From IMG/VR virus record IMGVR_UViG_3300017758_000198, positions 1 to 20,412 of that record: a DNA stretch of 20,412 nt. One strand, 5' to 3'. Made by a program: the position numbers and the translations under genes. How positions within the stretch are numbered: position 1 is the stretch's first letter; every line of letters starts with the position of its first letter. The notes below the pieces were generated by a model. That model searched no databases and was not told where the DNA came from. It worked only from the letters and a program-made list of their open reading frames with translations. This DNA comes from a virus. This document shows, in pieces, positions 15,898-20,412 of this stretch.

Positions 15898-17154
15898 TTA
15901 TATTTTAGGTATTATGAAGAATTCTGGCGTAATTGTTTCCTTAACACTAGTTACATTAGATGAATTTACACTTGCTAATATTGCCTGGCTAGATAATTCC
16001 GTAGAATTTGATCCTGTGAACTTTATTGTAAATTCAGAAGATGCTCCACGCAATGTTCCCTTTGCGTGAATAGCTGTTAGGTCATATCCATCACCATTAC
16101 CCATTATCGTAAGTGTGCCGCCAATATCTACGATTGGATGTCTAGTTATTACAACGCCTATGGTTATAAAGTCAACAGCCCTATATGAAGTCGGTGTTGT
16201 TATTTTTATTGTGTTTGAACCAGAGTCATTTAATACTCCTAGACCTTCAAATTCTGTTTCTATTTGTGGTCTTGAAGCAGGGTTAGAAGGGTAAAAAGGG
16301 TTTTCAAAATAGCTAATTTCATTGCAGTCAATACTTGATATTTTCCAGAACAAACCACGCATAAAATTTATATTGCTTTGATTAGATAATATATTCGAAT
16401 CTGTATTGTCTCCCGTTATAGGTAGGTTAGAGTCGCTAAATATAAATCGTCTAGTTCTCCCTTCACTTCCAGTTGCGGAATTGTTAAAGGCGTATGCATT
16501 ACCAACATAAGTTCCATTTACCGACATTGGCACGTCGTGAATTCTTGTTCCTCCACCAGAAATATAACAACTTATAGAAAGGACGGAATCGCCATCAGTA
16601 AGTGAAGGAGCAGTAGCTATTGCTGGGCAACTTAATGAAAACCCATAGGTAGAGTCAGTGATTAATGGGTGTTGTATTTCTAACATTATGCCATCATCTG
16701 ATGTTGATGTGTATGTTGCAGTTACACTTACTCCATTTGGATTAGATGCGGCAGATGAAAGAGAACCTGGGGACACAGAAGAAACAGCAGATATTAGTTG
16801 AGTCTCATAGGTATCTAAACCAGCTAATGTAAGAGGTTGACTGGATAAGGTACTCTTTAAGCCTATCCTATAAAAAATAGGAGTTTTGATGCTAGAGAAT
16901 GAAACAGTATAGTCCCCATTAGTACGACCTAATGCGTTTATATCATATTTCTTAATACCCACATACTGACCAACACTTTTGTTTGCACCACATAAAAATA
17001 ACTCTTCAGTAACTTCGGGTTCAGTTGCAATTATATCTGGGTCTTCTCCTATGATTACGTCATCTGGTTCTTCATCTATTATTTCTTCGGTAGATTTACC
17101 CACTGTTACATAGTAGGGACTTCTTACGTTTATTTTCTTAATATTATATGCCAT
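15898..17154 (-). CDS. Virion structural protein, beta-rich
   Basis: A 418-residue protein. The start MAYNIKKINVRSPYYVTVGK includes the 'INVRSPYYV' peptide that I recall opening structural proteins in related phages. An acidic linker (about 24-50, EEIIDEEPDDVIIGEDPDII) is followed by Ser/Thr/Gly-rich sandwich-like stretches (FLCGANKSVGQYVGIKKYDI, VSVTATYTSTSDDGIMLEIQ, GTLTIMGNGDGYDLTAIHAK). No catalytic motif or membrane segment is seen. It shares a base with the preceding gp10-like gene and is 5 nt from the next tail-tip gene, so it is probably a tail or tail-associated surface protein. The function is unknown. Confidence 0.6.
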   Translation of the reverse strand: MAYNIKKINVRSPYYVTVGKSTEEIIDEEPDDVIIGEDPDIIATEPEVTEELFLCGANKSVGQYVGIKKYDINALGRTNGDYTVSFSSIKTPIFYRIGLKSTLSSQPLTLAGLDTYETQLISAVSSVSPGSLSSAASNPNGVSVTATYTSTSDDGIMLEIQHPLITDSTYGFSLSCPAIATAPSLTDGDSVLSISCYISGGGTRIHDVPMSVNGTYVGNAYAFNNSATGSEGRTRRFIFSDSNLPITGDNTDSNILSNQSNINFMRGLFWKISSIDCNEISYFENPFYPSNPASRPQIETEFEGLGVLNDSGSNTIKITTPTSYRAVDFITIGVVITRHPIVDIGGTLTIMGNGDGYDLTAIHAKGTLRGASSEFTIKFTGSNSTELSSQAILASVNSSNVTSVKETITPEFFIIPKI

Positions 17155-17693
17155 TACACAAATTTTATCGTTTTACCCTTCAAATCAAATCCTGCCTCCA
17201 TTAGTAGTGCCTCGACATTGTCTTTTACATCTGCCACAACAGGCTCTATTAGTTTCAGATTCTTCAGATGAGCATTTACTGTTCTTTCTATAAAGTTGTT
17301 CGGTCTCGTTCCTACTTTGTTTATCTTCTCTGTAATCCTTGATGCCAGTCTCCTTGTAGTCGGATCGTTTACGTCTCTTAATGTTACCGAGAATCTCTTT
17401 GTTTCGTATTTTACTGGTTTTGCTACTATCCATTCAGCTATTTCGTTTACTTCTGCTGTTTTAGTTCCTTTTTCTACTTCTAGTAAATAATCGTTACCTA
17501 CTATCTCAAATATACCTTTTCCGTAATCAACCACCTTTAAACTCCTAGAACCTTCACCTGTGGCATCAATAGCAGGATTGTCATAACCAGACCTGTCCTG
17601 TTGAGGTGTAGCCATCTCTTTCTTTAGAAGCCCTACTAGCTTTTCAGCATAAGACTTCATATAGGCTTCGGTATTTTTAGTTTTTATGGACAT
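17154..17693 (-). CDS. HK97 gp10-like head-tail joining protein
   Basis: A 179-residue protein with the general layout of gp10-type tail completion proteins: an N-terminal helix (EAYMKSYAEKLVGLLKKEMA), a beta segment (RSLKVVDYGKGIFEIVGNDY, LLEVEKGTKTAEVN), a 'WIVAKPVKYETKRFSVTLRD' segment, then RRLASRITEKINKVGTRPNN and FIERTVNAHLKNL. 'GTRP.NFIERT' near the C-terminus is typical of this family. It overlaps the tail terminator-like gene by 10 nt. The pair would close the top of the tail and join it to the head. The assignment is by pattern. Confidence 0.6.
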   Translation of the reverse strand: MSIKTKNTEAYMKSYAEKLVGLLKKEMATPQQDRSGYDNPAIDATGEGSRSLKVVDYGKGIFEIVGNDYLLEVEKGTKTAEVNEIAEWIVAKPVKYETKRFSVTLRDVNDPTTRRLASRITEKINKVGTRPNNFIERTVNAHLKNLKLIEPVVADVKDNVEALLMEAGFDLKGKTIKFV

Positions 17694-18175
17694 TGGCTAC
17701 CATCTGCGTTAATTAAGCCCATATCGTTGTTAGGCATATTTATATTAACCGTCATCGACCATCCTGTTACTTTGTTCTCGAATCTATCCTCAAACAATTG
17801 TGCCTGTGGATTACCTTCAATCTCAAAATTAGCATCGTACAAACCACCTCTTCGCAAAGATGACTGTAGACCATTAACAACGTTTAAAAGGCTGTTATGC
17901 ACATCGTGAGTATTATCTAAGCCTAAATGCGGGTCTACCTTATCTAACTTATTATCTTTATCCTCGTCTACCATATCCATTACGATAATGTTTAGACTGG
18001 CAGTCATAATGTACTCACCAAAGGTTATGTTGGAGATTCCGATATGTGCCAGGGGAAAAATAGTCTGCTTTGACAAATCTACTTCTAACAGATCACCGAA
18101 TGTTACGGTATTGATTAGCTGACTACCGTTTAGGTAGGTGTATAGTTTGTCAATTAGGTTATAATAGGTTTTCAT
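17684..18175 (-). CDS. Tail terminator/completion-like protein
   Basis: A 163-residue protein. It starts MKTYYNLIDKLYTYLNGSQL, continues INTVTFGDLLEVDLSKQTIF with PLAHIGISNITFGEYIMTAS, then LNIIVMDMVDEDKDNKLD, and ends with SLRRGGLYDANFEIEGNP and FEDRFENKVTGWSMTVNINM. This 'NTVT.GD...VDL.KQTIFPLAH', 'MD.VDE', 'L.RG.LY' and 'F.DRFEN...GW' order is a recurrent flavobacterial phage protein that sits between the tail chaperone and the gp10-like gene. Small alpha/beta proteins in this position usually cap the tail tube. Its ATG overlaps the stop of the frameshifted chaperone frame (ATGA). Confidence 0.65.
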   Translation of the reverse strand: MKTYYNLIDKLYTYLNGSQLINTVTFGDLLEVDLSKQTIFPLAHIGISNITFGEYIMTASLNIIVMDMVDEDKDNKLDKVDPHLGLDNTHDVHNSLLNVVNGLQSSLRRGGLYDANFEIEGNPQAQLFEDRFENKVTGWSMTVNINMPNNDMGLINADGSQCP

Positions 18176-18456
18176 TTGTTATACTGTTTCTTTATCATTT
18201 TTGCTTCTAACTCATTTTTCTCTTTCTCAAACATTAAGAACGTTAAGCATTGGTGTATTGGAAGGGCTGTAACTTCGTCAAATCGTCTGACATCTCCTTT
18301 AGCGAGTGCATAAATTGACTGATACCAACCCCACTTTTCTCCAAAGCCGTCTTCAGAGCTAAGTTGGTACTGCTCTCCTTCTCCAGAATTGCTGCTGTAT
18401 AATTCAGGGTAGCCTTTGACAACTGAGTCCCTAAACGATAAAAAAAAACCGTACAT
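18172..18456 (-). CDS. Overlapping -1 frame extension of the tail chaperone (GT-like)
   Basis: This frame overlaps the 233-aa gene and continues 71 nt past its stop. As a free frame it begins MYGFF, but its probable use is by -1 frameshifting at the nine-T run (18440-18448). That would add 89 residues from LSFRDSVVKGYPELYSSN to the first 168 residues of the chaperone, giving 257 aa. Its distinctive core FGEKWGWYQSIYALAKGD, then VRRFDEVTALPIHQCLTFLM and FEKEKNELEAKMIKKQ is the conserved 'KWGWY..IYALA.GD..RF..VT......C' tail assembly segment of related phages. Its stop forms an ATGA overlap with the next gene. Tail assembly chaperones of this type bring tape measure and tube subunits together. 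Confidence 0.75.
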   Translation of the reverse strand: MYGFFLSFRDSVVKGYPELYSSNSGEGEQYQLSSEDGFGEKWGWYQSIYALAKGDVRRFDEVTALPIHQCLTFLMFEKEKNELEAKMIKKQYNK

Positions 18457-18944
18457 CCTAGTGCCACACTTAATGGCATCTCTTTCATTAGTTCCGTTAT
18501 CTCATCATTCGGTTTATACGGAGCAATCGTATACTTATCTCCCTTAGAGAAATTAACAGGACGGTATAGTACAGCCATAGCTTTATGCATATTGTCCCAA
18601 TCTCCAATTGTTGCCTCAACATCTATATACTCTCCCAGACTCATATCATCTAGTTTAGGTATAAATCCCATATCGACATCTAACAGATCAAACCGTAAGG
18701 TGTGGTCATAATCCCTCTCAAAAGCCATTTTAAGAGCTTCTAAGAGCTTTTCTATGTCTCTAAGGGGTATAGAGTCCACTAACTCGTATTCAATGCCGCA
18801 GAAGGCTTCTATGAGCTTCTTGTTAATTACCTCGGCATCCTTTTCCTCATCTAATCCCTTAATGGAGGATAAATACTGTTGGTATTGCCCTAGTGTAACT
18901 TCCTCTAAGGAATCTGGCACAATAAGTTTAACTTCTGTTGACAT
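18243..18944 (-). CDS. Tail assembly chaperone, 0-frame product (G-like)
   Basis: A 233-residue acidic protein. It starts MSTEVKLIVPDSLEEVTLGQ with YQQYLSSIKGLDEEKDAEVI, has a GFIPKLDDMSLGEYIDVEAT motif (about 93-112), continues with KAMAVLYRPVNFSKGDKYTI and ends with helical segments (LGTQLSKATLNYTAAILEKE, HSLKEMSDDLTKLQPFQY). 'P.LDDMS.GEYID...' with 'MAVLYRPV' and 'DKY.I..Y' is a recurrent combination in phage tail assembly proteins of this host group. At codons 166-169 (V-F-F-Y) the mRNA has nine consecutive U residues, where a -1 shift leads into the overlapping frame. Two products from one start would match the lambda G/GT strategy. Confidence 0.75.
   Translation of the reverse strand: MSTEVKLIVPDSLEEVTLGQYQQYLSSIKGLDEEKDAEVINKKLIEAFCGIEYELVDSIPLRDIEKLLEALKMAFERDYDHTLRFDLLDVDMGFIPKLDDMSLGEYIDVEATIGDWDNMHKAMAVLYRPVNFSKGDKYTIAPYKPNDEITELMKEMPLSVALGCTVFFYRLGTQLSKATLNYTAAILEKESSTNLALKTALEKSGVGISQFMHSLKEMSDDLTKLQPFQYTNA
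18440..18450 (-). promoter_or_regulatory. Putative -1 ribosomal frameshift slippery site
   Basis: The minus strand reads GGTTTTTTTTTATCG, nine T residues. In the chaperone frame it is GTT TTT TTT TAT, so a slip of one base at the last two TTT codons keeps full tRNA pairing and continues as TTA TCG TTT AGG in the overlapping frame. Nothing as clear as a following pseudoknot is visible to me. The same run is also a place where a sequencing or assembly error would change the count. Confidence 0.65.
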
Positions 18945-19197
18945 ATTATAGTAATTGGATTATGGTTTTATGTATCTTAAACAATATCATCTGACTGGGT
19001 GGCATATCTTAGTATACAGTATGTATATATATTATTATATATATCTTTATTATGTACATAATTATATAGCATAATAGTATACATATAGTTTATATATACA
19101 GTATAGTAAGTATACTGTATGTACAATATATATAATCCCCTTTTCTTTCTTATATATACTATTATATATAGTGCTGTCAAAAAGACAGTTGGAGATA
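18945..19197. repeat. AT-rich palindromic island between two genes
   Basis: A 253-nt stretch without a supportable gene. It is extremely AT-rich and full of TATA/GTATAC steps. It contains a perfect 10-bp inverted repeat with a 5-nt loop at 19096-19120 (ATACAGTATA ... TATACTGTAT). It also has an imperfect direct repeat of AGTATAC[AT]GTATGTA at about 19011 and 19109, a further TAGTATACATATAG near 19076, and a small hairpin CTGTC-AAAAA-GACAG at 19174-19188 just past the preceding stop. The only long frame across it would be a Tyr/Ile-rich 67-residue product, which I reject. Possible roles are a regulatory or replication-type site, or a processed intercistronic RNA. Confidence 0.6.
19096..19120. 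repeat. Perfect 10-bp inverted repeat
   Basis: ATACAGTATA (19096-19105) is the exact reverse complement of TATACTGTAT (19111-19120), separated by GTAAG. It could form a hairpin in RNA from either strand or be a dimeric protein-binding site. It is not followed by a T-run on either strand, so it is not a typical terminator. Confidence 0.8.
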
Positions 19198-19518
19198 TCA
19201 GTTGTTTGTATCATAGAAATGGCAGTAAAGTTCACTCATTTTAACATTAGCTTCCTGTTGAGAATACAATTTAGGAGATAGAGAATAAACACCGTTGTTA
19301 TTTATAGCTATTTTAACTAGTCCTTTCTCGTAGGTGTTCTTAATCTTCTTAACAGTTATTTTTCTTCTGTTCTTCTTAGTGCCAGTCCATTCTTCAGCTG
19401 AATATTCCTCGCCCATATTTATATGCATTCTAATGCCGTTGTTAATACACCAACTCATACACTTGCTCTGATCTTCCCTAAACATAGGTGCGCCCTTTAA
19501 TATCTTCTTCTTTGCCAT
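19198..19518 (-). CDS. Lysine-rich hypothetical protein at the start of the late operon
   Basis: A 106-residue protein that I do not recognise. It has a basic start (MAKKKILKGAPMFREDQSKC), a C-x3-C pair at about residues 20 and 24 (KCMSWCINN), a GEEYSAEEWTG segment, a second basic patch (KKNRRKITVKKIKNTY) and a C-terminal half that looks like a small beta/alpha fold (LVKIAINNNGVYSLSPKLYS, then KMSELYCHFYD). It is the first gene after the terminator at 19840 and is preceded at about 26 nt by a TATATTTG promoter-like element. The charge would suit nucleic-acid binding. That is inference only. Confidence 0.6.
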   Translation of the reverse strand: MAKKKILKGAPMFREDQSKCMSWCINNGIRMHINMGEEYSAEEWTGTKKNRRKITVKKIKNTYEKGLVKIAINNNGVYSLSPKLYSQQEANVKMSELYCHFYDTNN

Positions 19519-19543
19519 ATTGAATTTACATTCCTATTGAATT

Positions 19544-19551
19544 CAAATATA
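19544..19551 (-). promoter_or_regulatory. Bacteroidota-type -7 promoter element (TATATTTG)
   Basis: The minus strand reads TATATTTG, an exact match to TAnnTTTG, the -7 element of the Bacteroidota primary sigma factor. The expected start point would give a leader of about 20 nt before the ATG at 19518. No good TTTG -33 element is seen at the usual spacing, so it may be weak or need an activator. Confidence 0.45.
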
Positions 19552-19686
19552 CATAAAAAAGCCGAAACCCTTTGTCAGGTGGAAAAGATGTTATGTGTAG
19601 AGTGGTGGTTAATATAGCCCAGCCAACCCTTTTTACGGTAGAGTTATGCACGCATAGTAAATTTAAGCCGTTTTAAGAGCCTTTTA

Positions 19687-19694
19687 TATCTTTG
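19687..19694 (+). promoter_or_regulatory. Plus-strand promoter-like element (TATCTTTG)
   Basis: An exact TAnnTTTG match on the plus strand with a TTTA at 19662-19665, about the spacing expected for a -33/-7 pair. It would transcribe against all known genes, toward the terminator hairpin at 19840. It may be chance in AT-rich DNA. Confidence 0.25.
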
Positions 19695-19831
19695 TGGGGG
19701 TAATGTACCATTGAGGGGGTGAAGTGCGCTTAAATATAGCTTAGAATGCCTTAGAATGGAAAAAAACGCCATATCCAGCCCTAAAATAAACTTAATTACA
19801 TTGATATCCAATGCTTTATAAATTTAGACCA

Positions 19832-19860
19832 TAAAAAAACCCCCTAATTAAAGGGGGATA
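19832..19860 (-). terminator. Rho-independent terminator after the CCGAP gene
   Basis: A 6-bp stem with five G-C pairs (19840-19845 with 19852-19857, loop of 6) is followed on the minus strand by seven T residues (19833-19839). It sits about 40 nt past the stop of the 33-aa gene and closes the right-hand gene group. On the plus strand the stem is followed by ATAAAAATT, a poor tract, so it acts mainly on minus-strand transcripts. Confidence 0.85.
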
Positions 19861-19900
19861 AAAATTAAATGCTAATCTAAAAAGCCTAATTAATTTTAAT

Positions 19901-20002
19901 TTATTCTATTTCTTCAACTTCGCAATGTTCGAGGCAGTCACTACAAAGGTCTTCATAAATGTAGTGTAAAGGTGCGCCGCAGCAATCTGAAACAATTTCC
20001 AT
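19901..20002 (-). CDS. 33-aa CCGAP zinc-ribbon-like microprotein
   Basis: The frame gives MEIVSDCCGAPLHYIYEDLC followed by SDCLEHCEVEEIE. Cysteines at 7, 8, 20, 23 and 27 form the CCGAP ... CxxC ... C pattern that would hold one zinc ion as a minimal ribbon. Small proteins with 'S.CCGAP ... CS.C.EHCE.EE' occur widely in phages of marine and aquatic bacteria. Their role is not established. The acidic tail follows immediately. The start lies 7 nt after the stop of the 55-aa gene, with a strong terminator after it, so it is the last gene of a short operon. Confidence 0.75.
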   Translation of the reverse strand: MEIVSDCCGAPLHYIYEDLCSDCLEHCEVEEIE

Positions 20003-20009
20003 ATTTATT

Positions 20010-20177
20010 CTATTTTATTATTTGAGTTGTGATTTGTTTGCATAAACCTTTATTCAATTGGTTTAAATAATATTTGTAAACTGAAGTTGCTTTTATTCTT
20101 TTGCAGTTCTTATATATTCTTTGATAGAAACTATCACTATATTTTACGGTGATTAGATACCTTTTTTCCTTTTCCAT
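20010..20177 (-). CDS. 55-aa basic hypothetical protein
   Basis: The frame gives MEKEKRYLITVKYSDSFYQR, then IYKNCKRIKATSVYKYYLNQ and LNKGLCKQITTQIIK. It is strongly basic, with a beta-like start (RYLITVKYSD) followed by two likely helices. That layout resembles very small ribbon-helix-helix proteins, but I cannot show it. It starts about 2 nt from the stop of the 73-aa gene upstream and ends 7 nt before the CCGAP gene. Function is unknown. Confidence 0.6.
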   Translation of the reverse strand: MEKEKRYLITVKYSDSFYQRIYKNCKRIKATSVYKYYLNQLNKGLCKQITTQIIK

Positions 20178-20178
20178 T

Positions 20179-20400
20179 TTAGTAGTCGTTTTTTAGTTCT
20201 GTTATTTTTTGATTTGCTTCTTTTATTGTGCCATCAATAGATAAATAATAGTTTACTATCTCATTTTCTATGTGTTGAAAATTCCAGTGCCTGAAACGGT
20301 CTTTAGTTAGTTTCTCTAGATCGTTTTGAATATTTAACCCGCTTTTGATCTTTATTTCAATGTAAAATTGTATTAAGTTTTTTCTATGTTTTAATTCCAT
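20179..20400 (-). CDS. 73-aa helical hypothetical protein
   Basis: The frame gives MELKHRKNLIQFYIEIKIKS, then GLNIQNDLEKLTKDRFRHWN, FQHIENEIVNYYLSIDGTIK and EANQKITELKNDY. It is helical and charged, without a signal or membrane segment. The ATG is only 12 nt from the right edge, so an upstream in-frame start beyond the window cannot be excluded, although AT-rich sequence precedes it. I do not recognise the family. It heads the group of three small genes closed by the terminator at 19840. Confidence 0.6.
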   Translation of the reverse strand: MELKHRKNLIQFYIEIKIKSGLNIQNDLEKLTKDRFRHWNFQHIENEIVNYYLSIDGTIKEANQKITELKNDY

Positions 20401-20412
20401 ATTATTTTTTAT

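Larger units (their letters stand above)
19519..19831. other. Non-coding region between early-type and late genes
   Basis: About 310 nt with no convincing gene. It contains the minus-strand -7 element at 19544-19551 and a plus-strand TATCTTTG (19687-19694) with a TTTA about 21 nt upstream of it, which resembles a promoter pointing the other way. It also contains a tandem repeat (TTAGAATGCC TTAGAATGGA at 19741-19760), two GGGGGT blocks (about 19696 and 19715), and a TTAATATAGCCC / TTAAATATAGCTTAG near-repeat. A 42-aa minus-strand frame at 19644-19772 exists but has no feature supporting it. The region most likely holds transcription control signals for the late operon. Confidence 0.5.

Noticed and set aside
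17185-17433. A basic 82-codon minus-strand frame within the gp10-like gene
   Set aside because: It is a shadow of the well-supported 179-aa gene in another frame, with low-complexity composition and no coupling.
18440-18448. Homopolymer error as the sole explanation for the two chaperone frames
   Set aside because: Not excluded, but the 0-frame stays open for 65 plausible residues after the run, and G/GT frameshifting is the known design at this locus. A biological shift is preferred.
18977-19180. A 67-codon minus-strand frame rich in Tyr and Ile
   Set aside because: Its composition simply reflects TATA-type repeats, and it starts and ends inside the AT-rich island with no start context or neighbour coupling.
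19174-19188. CTGTC-AAAAA-GACAG hairpin as a terminator of the 106-aa gene
   Set aside because: The stem is only 5 bp and no T-run follows on the minus strand.
19644-19772. A 42-codon minus-strand frame (MAFFSILRHSKLYLS...) in the control region
   Set aside because: It has no coupling to neighbours, no recognisable motif and lies across promoter-like elements and repeats. It may be chance.

Overview
This window is part of a tailed double-stranded DNA phage or prophage genome, most likely one infecting a flavobacterium or another member of the Bacteroidota. The evidence is low GC, few Shine-Dalgarno sequences, TAnnTTTG-type -7 elements, and a set of structural proteins whose sequence style I recognise from Flavobacterium/Cellulophaga-type siphophages. 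These assignments come from reading the sequence, not from a database search. All supported genes lie on the minus strand, so transcription runs from high to low coordinates. Most genes abut, overlap by 1-20 nt, or are 1-10 nt apart, as in one long late operon.

In transcription order, the right edge (19901-20400) holds three small early-type genes, ending with a 33-aa CCGAP...CSDC zinc-ribbon-like microprotein and a strong minus-strand terminator. A roughly 310-nt non-coding stretch (19519-19831) follows and probably carries the promoter for what comes next. A 106-aa lysine-rich protein then precedes a 250-nt extremely AT-rich stretch with a perfect 10-bp palindrome. The tail block begins with a tail assembly chaperone gene. 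A nine-T run in it is positioned to shift ribosomes -1 into an overlapping frame (G/GT type). It continues with a tail terminator-like protein, an HK97 gp10-like protein, three large tail-tip/structural proteins (418, 374 and 798 aa), a 52-aa overlapping microprotein and the 728-aa tape measure protein.

The head block comes next: XkdF-like prohead protease with an extra C-terminal domain, a Cys-rich 70-aa protein, a putative head fibre/decoration protein, an acidic scaffold-like coiled-coil protein, the major capsid protein, a tube-like structural protein bracketed by two hairpin terminators, a 111-aa protein, the portal and a head-tail connector. Three overlapping microproteins follow, then the adhesion genes (a fibre-like protein, a tail-fibre-assembly-like protein and a triple LamG-domain protein) and two small membrane proteins that could be a holin set. 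The second of these runs off the left edge.

The tail genes, including the tape measure, are transcribed before the head genes and the portal, opposite to the common siphophage arrangement. No terminase, integrase, replication gene, tRNA, CRISPR array or insertion sequence is recognisable in the window. The most notable signals are the frameshifting chaperone pair, the two WG-[KE]-[VI]-Y microproteins, the palindromic AT-rich island, and the orphan header repeat in the LamG adhesin.
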